Part shown: one piece after another, positions 8,149 through 23,100 of the stretch
Layout of the letters: the number at the start of each line of letters is the position of its first letter
Numbering within the stretch: position 1 is the first letter of the stretch
Origin: an uncultured Acholeplasmatales bacterium
GTDB lineage: Bacteria > Bacillota_I > Bacilli_A > Acholeplasmatales > Anaeroplasmataceae
Direction: 5' to 3'
Assembly (NCBI GenBank): GCA_944324705.1
Contig: CALUXI010000003.1
Span: 1 to 64,000, forward strand
DNA length: 64,000 nucleotides
The notes under the pieces: generated by a model
What the model was told of the DNA's origin: nothing
Databases searched by the model: none
What the model saw: the letters and a program-made list of their open reading frames with translations, nothing else
Program-made: the position numbers and the translations under genes

Positions 8149-11100
8149 ACTTCTTAACTACAAAACCAATATTAATTGGATCTTTAACCCATCTTGCATA
8201 TAAAACTAAATTTTCATTTGGCATAGTCTTCATATTAGCTGGATACTTAAATTCACGATCTAAATACCAACCTACAAACCTATAACCTAAACGTTTTGGT
8301 TTTGGTAATGCAATATATTCATTTTTCTTATATTTTAATTCTTTAACTTTAATATCACCCTTAGTTATAAATCTAATATGATATTTTCTATTCTTAATAA
8401 CAAGAATGATAACGACTTGAATTAATAAGAAACCAACTACACCAAGTAATATCCATAACCAAGTAAGATCTAAGACCTTATCAGTTATAACAATACCATA
8501 ATAACTGAAATGAGTAGTATAGAAACTAATATTATCACCATTTATATCAGCCTTAAATTCTTCATAACCACTAAAGTCATCAGCAACATTGACAATTGTA
8601 TATGTCTTATCAGAAGCTAAAGTTTCGTTTGGTAGGGACAAACTAACTCTTATTTCTGATGTAGGGACTATTTCATTGCCTTTTGAATCTACTAATTTAA
8701 TTTCATATAAACGAGATAAGACACCAAAATCATTTAATAATTGACTTACTATATCTAAATTAGTTTCATTTTCTACAAGCTTAATAATAATATTTGTATC
8801 TGCTTGTAAACCTGTTCCATCAACTGAAGTAACTGTAACTTTAATATCTTCACCATTAATATTAACTGTTATAGATACTTCTCTTATTTTATACATAGCT
8901 ACTAATGTTAAATTATCTGTTATTGGGGTATTGAAATCATAAATTGAACCATCTTTATACCAAGCATCAAAAATATAACCATCTTTAGTAGGGATAAAGG
9001 TAGTAGCCATTGAGCCATAAGGTACATTTGTGATAGTTTTTAATACATTACCATCAGTATCTACATAAGTAACAGTAAAGGTATTAACTTCATATTCAGC
9101 CTTTAATTCAATTACATAATTTGTAGCATTTGTTAAAACATCTTTATTGATTTCTTTAACAATAGTTCCATCTTTTAAAGACCAACCAATAAATTTATAA
9201 CCTATCTTTGTAGCTGGATTTAATATAAATGGTACATCTTCTTTAACACTTATTGTTGTCTTATTATTTTCAGAATTTATACCACCATTAGTATCATAAA
9301 CAACATTATAAATTGCATCTTCTACTTTAGCTGTTAATGTAATATCACTTTCATAATTAAAGATCATATCTTTTGTAATTAAAGTGTCATTATAATACCA
9401 ACCAACAAATTTCAAACCAAATTCTAATTCTAATGGATTTACTAAATCACCAAAAGATGCACCATATTCAATAGTTTTATCTTCAAGAACCATATCTGAA
9501 ATAGTTGTATCATAACTAATAGTATATGACATAACTTCCCATTTAGCTTCAAGTACTAAGTCACCAGTTAGATTAGAAATTGTTTCAATCTTAATATTAC
9601 CCTTATACCAACCAAGGAATTTATAACCAACTCTTGTAGGTTCTCCTAATGTAATACTATCATTTACAGTGTAACTATTAGGGTTACTACTATTATTAGT
9701 TCCACCATTTAAATTATAAATAATATTATATTCTAAGGCTTCTGACCAATGAGCAGTTAATGTTAAATCTTCATAATGACCATTTAAACTTTCAACTTTA
9801 ATAGTTCCCTTCTCTAAATACCAACCAATAAATCTATAACCAGCCTTTGTTGGTGTTGGTAGATTAGGTCTATTTTCAACTGTATAATAAAGCGGTTCAA
9901 TACTATTTCCATCATTTGTATCAAATGTTACAGTATAGGTATTAGCTTCCCATCTAGCATATAATACTAAATCTCCTGTATACTCTTCTGTTGAAGTTAT
10001 TTTTGTATCATCTTTTAAATACCAACCAGTAAATGTATAACCTTCTCTTGTCGGGTCAGCAAAAGTTATAACATCTTTAACTGAATAAGTATTTGGATTA
10101 CTTTGATTATTAGTACCACCATTAAGACTATAAGAAATATTATATTTTTCTAATTCCCAATGAGCTACTAAATCTAAATCTTCATGATAACCATTTAAAC
10201 TTTCAACTTTAGTAGTTCCATTCTCTAAATACCAACCAATAAATCTATAACCATCCTTTATTGGTGTTGGTAGATTAGGTCTATTTTCAACTGTATAATA
10301 AAGCGGTTCAATACTATTTCCATCATTTGTATCAAATGTTACAGTATATGTATTTGCTTCCCATTTAGCATAAAGAACTAAGTTATTTGCTGGCATAGTA
10401 GTATCGATATCAAATTTACTTTCATAATTACTATCTGTATACCAACCAACAAATGTATAGCCTTCTCTTTGAGAAGATTGAGTGAAATGTTCTGATATAT
10501 TTTTGCCATACTCTAAATTAATAGGGGCTATATAACTACCACCAACAGTATTAAATGTTATTGTGTAAGTATTAACTTGCCATACAGCATATAATGTAAT
10601 ACTACCATTATTTTCACTTGTCAAATTAATAACACTTTGACCATCATTATATTTTACTGCACCATTATATGTTGTTGACCAACCTAAGAATGTGTAACCC
10701 TCTCTTGTAAATGTATTTGAAGTTAATGCTTGTTCTTTATCATAAGTGAAGGTTTGACTTGCCATATACCCAGTTCCGTCATTTGCATCGAAGTTAATAG
10801 TATATGTATTTGCTTCCCATTTAGCTGTGATAGTTACATCACCACTTGCTGTAGCAGCATCAGTTAATTTATCACCATTATAATACCAACCTAAGAATGT
10901 GTAACCAATCTTATTTGGCGTTTGCTCTCCGATTAATTCTAATAGCTTATTATGAATACTACTGCCATAACTAATGATACTTGTAATTGGGTCAGAACTA
11001 TCATTAATTAAACCACCATCAAGATTAATTGTAATTGAATATGGTTCTTCTTCAAAACGAGCTACTAAATTAATATTACTAGAATATGTATAAACATTGC

Positions 11101-14100
11101 CATTATTTACTTCTTGACCATTATAATACCAACCAACAAAATAATAATTGTCTTTAGCTGGAATAGGCAAATTCGAAATAGTTCCTAAATAACTAATTTC
11201 TTGTGGCTTAATTTCATTACCTGATGCATCAACAACAGCTGAGCCATTTTCATCAGTAAAGCTTATTGTGTAATTGTTAGCCTTAAGAATAGCATAATAA
11301 ATCTTATTACCAGTATCAGTTGTACTTACATCAGTAACATAATAAATTCCATTTGGAGTAGTTGACCAACCTAAGAAACTGTAGCCAGGATCCAATTCTA
11401 AATCGCTTGCTACTGGTAAAGTTTTTCCTACACCATAAGTATAAGTTTCAAAGTCAGCAATATTATTAACTTCTACGCCTACATAAGTTATTTGATAAGT
11501 ATTAGGTGTAAAGTTAGCTTTTAAAGTTATACTATTATTTCCAGTTTTTAATAAATCTCTAATATGATCTTTAAAGTCATCTAAATTATTATAATTGCTA
11601 CCATTATAAGTATATGACCAATTACTAAAGCTATAACCTTCTAAGGCAAAACCACAAGCAGGTTCCTTAAAGCTATCAATTTTGTCATAAGTTACTATTA
11701 CACTAGGCATATTACCAGTTACTTCTTCATCACTAGCAAATTCAATTGTTAGGTGATTTGACCGGTATAAAGCAGTTAAATTAATAGTAGTAACATTATT
11801 ATCTTCAGCATAGCGGAATAATTCATTTACACTTTGCCCTTCTCTAAATGAAACTATATTCGTGTCATCAATAGCCCAACCTAAGAAAGTAGAACCTTCT
11901 TTTGAGCTTGCCTCAATTGTATCACCACTATCATATGTGACAAAAACCTCTTGATCATCATATTTTACGGTAATTGTTTTAGCCTCATATTTAGCATAAA
12001 GAGTAACACTTTCCGTAATTTCATTACCAAATACATATTTTGTTGTAAATTTTTCGTCACTATACCAACCTTCAAATTCATAACCAAAGAATGATCTTTT
12101 TTCTAATGAATCTTCAGTTAATATTAATTTACCTCCTGTATCTGGTTTTAAATCATAAGTTACTTCTTGTGTAATATTACCATAAACATACTTTAGCTTA
12201 ATAACTATATTATCGGTATCAAATGATAATGTCCATCTTTCTTCTTCGGCTGGTGTAGTAGTATTTTGTAATTGGAAACTATAAAGTACATAAGATACAT
12301 TATTAGATGCGTATCTAATATCTTCAGTAAATAATTTATTTAAAATAGAACGATCAGAATTATACTCGCTAACATATTTGATAGTAACTATATTTCCTTG
12401 ACTAATCTCAACTGAAGTACCTTCACCTAATACTTCTTTAATATTTTCTACAAACTTATTAATATATTCGCTAGGAACATTATTAATTATGATTGTAGTT
12501 ACAATATCTTTAGGTGTGTAGGTAGCATAAAGCTCTAAATCACCAGCATAAGTAGTAGGTAGATTACCATCTTCAGTCATCCAGTTATTACTATTATCAT
12601 AGCCAGTTTTGTTTGGTACAGCTATTAAACTTGGATTTTCTCCATAAATATATGTTTGTTGATCAATAATACTACTCGTTTCACCTATTTTTTCATAATA
12701 AGTAATTGTATAGGTATTAGCTTTCCAAATTGCATATAAGGTATCACTATCAATACTAGTATAAATACTGCCAGGTTGATGAATTTGGTCAGTCATACTT
12801 GGTTCAGTATTCGCATTTGTTGACCAACCAACAAAAGTATAATGTTCTCTTTTAAATAAGCAACTTGGAAGTTGAACAGAAATTTTTCCATCACTAATTA
12901 TATCTTCAATAGAATCCATTGTACCAGTGCCATTATTATTATTATCAAAGCTTAAAACATAACTATAAACAGCTGTAAGTGTAACTGTTTCTTCTATGCT
13001 TAAACCAATAATAGTTTGACCAGCATAATAATTATTTTTACCATCTGTCCAATATAAGAATTTATAAGGTGAGTTAGCACTTAAACTTGGTAATTCATAA
13101 GACTCATTATAAGCTAATGTTACATCATCAATTTCAGCACTACCATAACTCGTTTCTACTTCAAACTCAACCGTATATTCATTAGGTGTATAAACAGCAT
13201 AAACCACAATTTTGTTATCATCGTCAGCAGCCGCAATCAAATCATTGATATTATTAATTCTACCACTATCAGACATCCAATAGGCAAATTGGTAACCATC
13301 TTTATTAGGTTCTTGTAATAATTGATTATAGTCACTATTAACAGTAACATCATCTTTAGTACTTTCAGCATTACCGTTATCGTAATTGATTGTTAAAGTA
13401 TACTGAATTTCTTCAAATTTAGCTTCTAAAATTAAAGTATGATCAGTAGCTGCAGCAAGGTCATCAAAATTAATTTCAGTAATTGTGCGTTCTTGATATT
13501 CCCAACCATTAAACTTATAACCTAACTTAGTAACAGTTGGTAATTGATATTTACCATCTATAAAATCATTAATAGTTAAAGTTATATTACCATGATCATT
13601 GCCAAAATTAATTGTATATTTTATTAATTCCCATTTTGCAACTAAAATTAAAGACTCAGTAATTGGAGTGTCGTCAGCATTATTGGCATACCAACTTAAG
13701 AATTGATAACCTTGTTTACTTGGGTCATTAATTTGAGCATTTTTAATTGCTTCTGCATAAGTTGTACCATATTTAACTGTAACTGACTTAGACGTATTAT
13801 TTAATGCGTCATAGAAAATTACAACTAAATCGATTTTATCACACTTAGCATTTAATTTAATTGTCTTTCCATTAGATTCAGACTCTAATAAATACTCTTT
13901 TAAATTAGATACTTCAATGTAGTTAGTATACAATTCGGTTTCTTTGCCTTCTAAATAGAAACCAACGAACACTTCCCCATCGTTTGGTATTACTTCAGCA
14001 GCTAATTTTGCAAGTGATACAACTGTATCTTCAACTGTAAATGCCTCACTTAATTTATCATTATAACCTACATAATACTTTTTAGCTTCATAGAATACAT

Positions 14101-17100
14101 TTACTTCTCTTGTCGTATTATCTAAATTATCGCCAAATAAAGCTATTAATTGGTCAAATGTATAACTATCTCTAATTGAAATTTTATTATTAGCTAAACC
14201 AAAATCAACAATATCATAATAATCTATCGCAAATTGAGATAAATCAATTGAAATATCTTGATTATTATACATAAACTCTACATTAGATGTGAGATTATTA
14301 GATGTTATTTGTAATGTGAATGTTTTAGGTGTTGTTGCTAAAGTTATAGTTATAATATAAGTATCATTAGTTAAACTTATACCATAGTTTGAACCATCAC
14401 CATAATACTCTACTAGGTTTGGCATTCTATAATTATTATTACTGAATAAGTCAAAATTAGGAGAATAATCTAATTCATAATATTCTGGATGTTCTAAACC
14501 TAAATCTGTTAAACCTGGGTAACTAATAACTGCATTATAAGCATAAGAATGCGATGAAATAGTTTTTTCATTATATTTAAAATCTACTCTATAATTGATT
14601 TGATCGTAAACAGCTACAACAGTTACATTATGAGTAATAGTATCTTCACCAACTTCTGTACCATTTACATATGCCCAATGATTAAAGCTATAACCAGGAG
14701 CAGTCGTATCAACATTTTGTAAAGCCGCTATAATTGTACAACCATTTATACGACCATAATACCCCGTAATTTCAGCCGTTGTACCTTGGTTAATATATGT
14801 GATAGTATACTCTTTTGGCGTTGCAGAAGCTATTAATGTAACTTCTTCTGTAAATTTAATATTTTCAATTTTTTGTTGGTTACTATCTTTATATGTCCAT
14901 AAATTATCAAATGTATAACCTTTAATTGTTATATCTTGATAACCTTGAACGTAATATCCAGATGTGCTATTACCATAAGCTAAATATTGATTTTCAAAGA
15001 CTGTTATTTTATCATCAATACTATCCTTAATTTGAACAGTTATTACAATATATTCTTCAGTAGGAATACTAGCGGTTACTTCTAGATCATTTGCCGGCAT
15101 AGTACCAAAACTATAATTCTTTCCATTTTGGTTAAATACTATTAAACTACCATTTACATCAAGATTATTTAAATCACTTAAATCTGTATTATATGAAATT
15201 GTAAATATATTATCATTTGGCCATTCAGATATCTTTAAAGCCTCCAATATTTGATTTTTTATATCATCAGCGCTATCGCCACTAACATTAATAGTTAAAT
15301 TATATTCTATAGCTTTAAAGACAGCGACAAATTCCATATCACCTTTAACATTTTCATACTCATTAGTATAAAGCTTGTTATCAGTAGAGCCAACTATTTG
15401 CCAGCCACTAAATTCATAACCAGTAACAGGGTCAGGATTTGGTAAAGTTACACTACCACCATAAGGAACGTTAGGTATTGTTTCTGTATGATTACCATTT
15501 ACTAACGTTATATTATAAGTTTCAGCTGAATAAATAGCTTCAAATATTGTATTTTCTTTTAAGGTGTCAGAAATTAAAACATTATCTTGTCCACTATAGC
15601 TAATATATTGATAACCATCTTTAACTGGAGGAGTTGGTAAATTAGTATTAGCTCTAGTGTTGTAATCAACTGAAACAACATAATAACGTAATGTTTTACC
15701 ACTAGCATCACTAGCAGTTGTGATATGAGTACCACCAATATTTTCTAAGTAGTAAGCACCATTAGCTCTATTAACATCGTCCTCACTGAAATTAAAGTGT
15801 CCACCTTCTGTAGCATCAAAAGTTATTTCAATTGTTTTTAATTCCATCATAACTTGTAATGTTATTTCTCTTGTTTCACCTAATTTTTCAACAAAGTCAT
15901 TATTAATAGTTAATGACTCTACATCTGAATTTTCAATAGGATCTTTAATATAATTTAAATTATAGCCTTCGAAATTAAAGAATGTACCATCTAAAATAAT
16001 TACTTCTTCCCCATAAGTAAATGTTATACTATCGTGATTTAATGATGAAGCCCATAACTTATTCGCATTAATATCAAAACTAATTTCATAAGTTGCAGCC
16101 GTATAAGTTGCAGTAAGGCTTATACTATCGCCATCAATATCATTACGATTTGGAATAAAGATTTGACCATTTTCTAGTTCAACATCACCATATTTCCAAC
16201 CACTAAAATCATAACCAGGTTTAGTAGGTTTAGGTAAACTATCATAGTCTACTTCTTGTCCATAAGATAAAGAATAGCCACTTCCCTCTGCTTGTCCCTC
16301 ATCTAAGTTAAATTCAATATTATATTCTTTAGGAGTTAATTGAATTTCAATTCTAGTATAACCATTAACTTCAATTTTATCTTCTTGATTAATAATAATT
16401 TCCGTACCATTTATATAAATTTTAATATCATTATCATTATCATAGCCAGATACACTATAATTTAAATCATTTATATAAGTTTTTAAACTATTTATAATAA
16501 TGCTATTATCTTCTAACCAAGTAATACTTTCATCAACATCATTTGTATAAATAGTATTGCCTATCTTATTACCTAATGAATCATAAATATCAATACCATA
16601 AGAATTAAGAGCCCATGTTAAGGTAATTGTAGCATTTTTCCCTTCAAATCTAATGTTTGAATAATTAAATGGCTTTCCGTCAACAACAGCACTAAAACCA
16701 GTAAAGTTATAAGAACCAGCAGATTCTTTTAATGCATTTACTAAATTATTTAAAATATTAGTTGCATCTGACCCATAAGGAGCTTTCATAATAATAGTAT
16801 TATTACTTACTTCTAAAGTAATATTTGAATCATGTGAAATTTCGTTGATATTATTGATAATTTCAGCAAGATTAATATCAGTAAACATGCTATCTTCGTT
16901 TGTTATATCAACTGTTATTTCATACATTCTAGGCTGATATTCTACATATAGCTGTATACCACCAACAGGCATATTTGTTGGAATAGTTTGTTCTTCTTCG
17001 CTATCAACAATATAAACAAATCTATAAAATGTCATACCTTCAGGAGCTGTAATATTATTTTCATTAATATTATTAACAAATTCTATTGATTCTCTGTAAG

Positions 17101-20100
17101 GTATTGGTTCTTTAGTTTGCCATAAACCTTGATTATTTCTAACATAAGTTATATCTCCAATTTGCACTTCGCCATTTACAGCATCAGTAAAACTACCACC
17201 ATTTAGATATAAAGTTAAATAGTAAGATTCTGGCTTATATTCAGCTATTAGGGTAATATCTTGTAAACCTTCAACACCATAAGTGCTAATTAAATGAGAC
17301 ACTACATTAGCAATTGTCCAATCATCTAGTTCATATTCTTCATTAGCTAATTTTAAAATCCATCTACTAAATGCATAGCCTGGAATATTTGGATTTTTTA
17401 ATGAATCTGGTGAATTTATATTATATTCACTTAGTAAGTCAGTTGGTGCGTTATACTCTGAGCCATCTTCATTATATAAAGTACCATTTCCTTCTGCTAC
17501 AAACTCATAAGTAATTTGATAATTTATTGGTGTACAAATTAAATTGAAATCTAATTGAACTAAATTAGGTAAATTTACTTGTTCAGATGAATTATCATAT
17601 GTAAAAGTAAAGATATAACCACCAGCATTATTAGTACTAATACTAAAACTTGTTACTTTATATGTTTGGTTATCTAAAGTTATTTCCCAATGAGAGAAAG
17701 TATAAGCATTATTACCATTAATCGTTGGAAGAGTAATTGGACTGCCACCTACTTGTTCATAGGTATAATAATTTTGGTAATTAGAACCATAATTTATTTC
17801 AATATCACCATTAGCATAATTTTGTAAACCAGTTAAAACAATATCATATTGGCGATATTCCCATTGTGCATATAGTGTTTCACTAGTTGAAGACACTATA
17901 CCATCAAAGCTTTCTTCACCTTGTCTATCACGAGTCCAACCTGCAAAAACATAGTTTTCTCGACTAATCATTGCGGCTAAAGAACTTAAATCAATATTAG
18001 GTTTGTTAATATAATTAATTGGTTTAGATACTAATTCTTTACCATCATTTGTAATTTCAAATTCTATACCATCTATTGTGATAGAACCAGTTCCTTCAAT
18101 AATGCCACCATTTAAGTTAATTGTAATAACTACTTCATAAGTCGATTCAATCGGTTTGTCTCCTTCATCAGAAAGATACGTAACGACCACTGCATCCTTA
18201 GATAATTCAGCTACACTCTTTTTATCTTCTAATATTATACTTGTTGCCAAAGTATTATTATCTGTAAAACTTGCAAGTTGTGGATAATAATAGTATCCAT
18301 TTTCATCATTTGTGTATGACTTCCATTCCCAACCTGATTGGAAGAATGTTGAATCTAGCCCATTAGGTTTTTCATCATTTGGTTGACAATATAGATTAGA
18401 GGTTGCTAGTTTTAATGCATTTGATTTATTAAGTGGATAACCTAAAACTGATTCTGTGCCATTTTGTGGGTTAGTTTTATTATCACCTATTGCTTGAATA
18501 ATTGAATCAGTTGAACCTGTATAAGTAATATCCCCATCAAAGACAGCGGTACTGTAAATATTTGCGGAAACGCCCATACCTACTAAGCCACCTAGGAAGT
18601 TATAGCTATTACCATTATAAGTTAAGCCACCAAATTCACCGCTACTATTTTTACCATCAGCAGTTAATCTACCAACGTTTATTGCGTAACTTAGTTCTGA
18701 GTAAGCTAAGATACCTGCTATACCACCAATGTGGGTCCAAGCCTTAACTTCACCAGTATTAATAACGTTACTTACGGTTTTATTACCACCAACAAGAGAT
18801 GTCGTATCAATTGAAGTAACCCCTAAGATACCACCAGCTGCCCGGGCACCATATGTTGGATTATTTGTGTTATATTCATATGTATCGCCATTTTTAACAC
18901 CACGCCATGAAGCTGTAACACTACCAATATTCATAGCCGTTCTTAGCGTAGAGGCCCCATACATACGGCCAACAATACCACCAACATACGCATTAAATTG
19001 AGTTACTGTTTCAGTACTATTATTAACACCATAAGTGCTATTAATTGATAGACCAGCTGTGGCTTTTATATCACCACTATTAAAGGCGGTGCTAACTACA
19101 CTATCATCTCTAGTTTGGTCGTTTGTACTAAGCATAGTACCAATTATACCACCAACCCCAAAACGAGCTGTAACATTACCACTATTATAAGCTTCTTCTA
19201 AATCAACATGCCAAGATTGACCAATGATACCACCAGCACGAGAACCTTGATAAGCATATAAGATTTTATCTTCAGCCCAGTCCTCACTCATTTGAACTTC
19301 AGTTGCCTCAGGATCAGTACCTTTTGGAATATAAGTTACACTACCTGTATTAACTACATATCTAATTGAACCAGATGTATATTTTTCAGATTCAATATAG
19401 TAAGTACCAATTACACCACCGGCATTTAAACCATTAAAACTAATATTTGCTTCATTGCGTAAATTATAATAATTACCACCATAAGCTAAACCGATAATAC
19501 CACCAACAGAAATACGACCAGATACACTACCAGTCACTGTTAAATTAGAGATATTAGCATCTTTGACATAACCAAATAATCCTACAAAATCAACATTATT
19601 TGTATCATCAATATTAATATTAATAGTTTTATTATTACCATTAAAAGTACCACTAAACGGAGTTGAACCTTGTAATATTTCTTCAGAAACTATTGGATTT
19701 TGAGCTTCCGGAGAACTAAAGTAATTAGAAGCTAAATCCTTAATATTACCAATTACTAAATCTCCTTCAACTGTAATTGTTTCTTCTATACTATTAGCTA
19801 ATTCAAAGTAATAACCTGCATAAGAATTAGCTTCATATGCTAAGCCATCACCACTAATAGTATTATAATATTCTATATTTTCTAATTCATCACCATTAAC
19901 TGTTGCCGCTAAAACTTTTAGAGCATTAGCATCAGCAATGATAAAGGCTGTATCTTCAGAACGCCCAGTATGAGTTAAATAATCATTACCATCATAATCA
20001 AAAATAGATTTCCATTGAGCCTCTAAAACAAATGATGTAGCACCACTAGCCTGTGTTTGTAAATCAATAATAGCATCACTAGTTAATCCTATTCCATTAT

Positions 20101-23100
20101 TCCAAACTAAATCATTACCATCTGCATCTTGTGCATATAATCCGGCACTCAATCTAATTTTCCAACCAACGAAATAGAAACCGACTGCATAATAATTATT
20201 AATATTAAGTGTATTATTATCACCAATATTTTCATAATCAATTACTTGTGATTGCATATCCCCTTGGGCAGATGATAGACCACCATTATTAAATTCAAAC
20301 GTATATTTTAAAGAGCGCCAATAAACACCTAATTCAATTCGTTCAGCCTCAAAAGCAGAAACATCAATACTACTAGATATACCATAGAAATTATTACTAG
20401 TTTCACCAACACTAGGAACAACAACATAACCACCAACTTCATACCCAACTCGTGAAACAAGCGTTGTTAAAGATGCTAAATCAAGAGATGATTGAGAATT
20501 AATAAAGAAAACTAATTTTCCGTTTTGATATTCAATCGAATATTGAAGATTTAATTTTTCTTTAATTGCTTGTAATTCTTCTAATGAGTCAAACTGGTCT
20601 TCATTAATTACACCATTTTCTAAATAGTCACCTTTATTATATGTATTAGGAGTTGATCCTACTTCCCAAACATTTTTAAAGTCAACTGCTATTTCTAATA
20701 CATTATTCATAACTAAAGCATTATCAACTGATCTATAAGATAATGTATCATTAGAATTGTGCTTTTCTAATAAATTAAAATAGGAATTATATGCATCAGA
20801 ACCCTCTACTCCATTAGCTAATTTAATAATATCTCTATTTCTAATATAGTCATTGTCATTGACAATAATACCAATAGGACTAAAAATATTAGCTAAAGCG
20901 TAAGAGTTAATACTACCATTACCTTGCTTATTAATAGTACCTATTTCAATTGTAGAAGTTTTATTAGCTTCACCTAGCCAAATTTCGCCACCTTCAAGAA
21001 TAATATCAGTTATTGGGTCAGCGGCACTAGAATTATTAATAATCGCACCATCAAGAATATTTAAAGTAGCACCTGAAAAACCTAAATAAATATTACCAAA
21101 AGTAGCATCACCATAGTTTCCACTAATTTCCCCAGCAATATTAGTTTCACTAGCTGTTCTAGCTCCAACCTCTATAACACTAGCAAAACCATCTTTACCT
21201 TTATTATTAATTAATTTTGCTGTACTAGCTAGAGTAAATGTACCATTATTTTGTACCATTAAATGGCCTACCGATTGTGAAGAATTTCCATCAATTACAA
21301 CATTTTCTAAAGTTAGTGATGCGTCTGCTGCTATAGTAAAGAACGTACCACTTTCTCCAATATTAGATGCTAGAGTCAAAGTTTTAATTGTCTCATCAAC
21401 ACCTTTAATTGTTATATTATAACCACTAGGAATAGTTATAAAATCTTCTGTAGTAAACACTTTATTTTTAAGTATTGTGATAGTATAAGTACCTGAGTTT
21501 TTATTAATAGCCTCGCTAAGAGTTTCATATGTAGCACTACCTACTTGAAAATAAGCATTATTTTGTTCAGATTTTTCACTTAAAACTAAATCAGAACCAT
21601 CAACTGTAAGTTCATGCGAAGTTGAATCTAATAAAAATTTATCAATATCAACTGTAGCGCCATCTACAAATCTAACTACAGAATTTCCGTTTGTATAATT
21701 TTCGTTTTGATATCTTATTAAACCAACAATACCATCATCAGTTGTTAAAGTACTACTTACTTGAATTTGTGGATTTCCATTTGCCTTATCAGCACCATTT
21801 ATAACAATATTATTTGAAGAATCAACTCTTATGCCCCCACTTAAATAAATCATAGGGTCAGAGTTAACAGACCATTCGTTAAATGCATCACTATATATAC
21901 CATATCCATATGATGGCTCTAATTCATTATTATTATAGTTATATGCTCTATTATTAATAATAGTGCCGCCCTTTAAACATAATTTGTTCTTGTTTGCCGC
22001 TACAGTAGAATAGTTGGCAATACCACCACCATATTGAGCAGTATTATTACTTATAATAGCATCAATAATGGTAGCTGACTGACTCTTTCTAAAAGCAGCG
22101 CCATTATTATTTCCAATACATAAACCGCCACCATAACCACCAGCACCACTATATACATATGCCGTATTGTTAGAAATTTGGGTAACTGTTCCGGCATTAT
22201 CATCTAACGTTACGTTGGCTCCAGCCCCTCCATTAGCTGATGTGGCAATACCACCACCAAAGGTAGCTCTATTATTGCTAATATTACCACCAGCAATAGT
22301 AACATCTGATAACCATAAACAGATACCACCGCCATAACCGTAGACAAAATTACCAATTACATTACCATTGGTAATATTAATTTCAGAATTAACTCTAGCA
22401 ATTATTCCACCGCCATCAGCATTAGAAGCACTATCACCATGGTTATACCCAATCGTACCGCCTTCCATATTTAAAACACAAGAATCTGTTAAATTAACAC
22501 CAGCACCATCAGCACTATTTGCAGTATCGCTTCTACCACCACCACTCCAAATAGAATTATAGTTAATCTCACCATAATACATGTTAATAGTAGCATTATT
22601 TAAAGCTTGAATTCCGGCACCACCATAGTCGTTATTACCCTGAGCTACGGCATTATAAAGAATTTTAGCGCCATAAATGTTTAATATATTATTAGCAGAA
22701 CTATTATCTCCTAAACCTATACCACCACCAAATGGATTATTTCGATTACCAGCTGTAGCATTAACATTGTTTTGTAAAACTATTCCTCTAAATATATTTA
22801 AAGTAGAGCTTCCTTCAACCCCAATTAATGGAGTAGTTGAAGTGCTTTGATAATGATAAGCTTGTCTACCATAACCTTCACTGCCACTATAATTTGTTTC
22901 ATCAGGTGAATATAATTTATTAACAAAATAAACACTATTTCCACTACCACTAGTAGACCAATTAGCACCACCATCAAAAATTAGTTGATTACTACCAGCT
23001 GAATAATAATTACCTCCATCTATTAAACCGCCAAGGCCAAAATTAGCACCCTTAGAAACAGAAATATGATTATCACCAGTAGCCGTTACCTTTACATCTT

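Noticed and set aside
9800-12000. CRISPR-like periodic repeats
   Set aside because: The periodicity is that of coding repeats of 60-75 residues; there are no short direct repeats with unique spacers.
18562-19001. Plus-strand open frames opposite the giant gene (also 22368-22562)
   Set aside because: They are antisense shadows of repeated, low-complexity coding sequence, with no ribosome site and no known protein.
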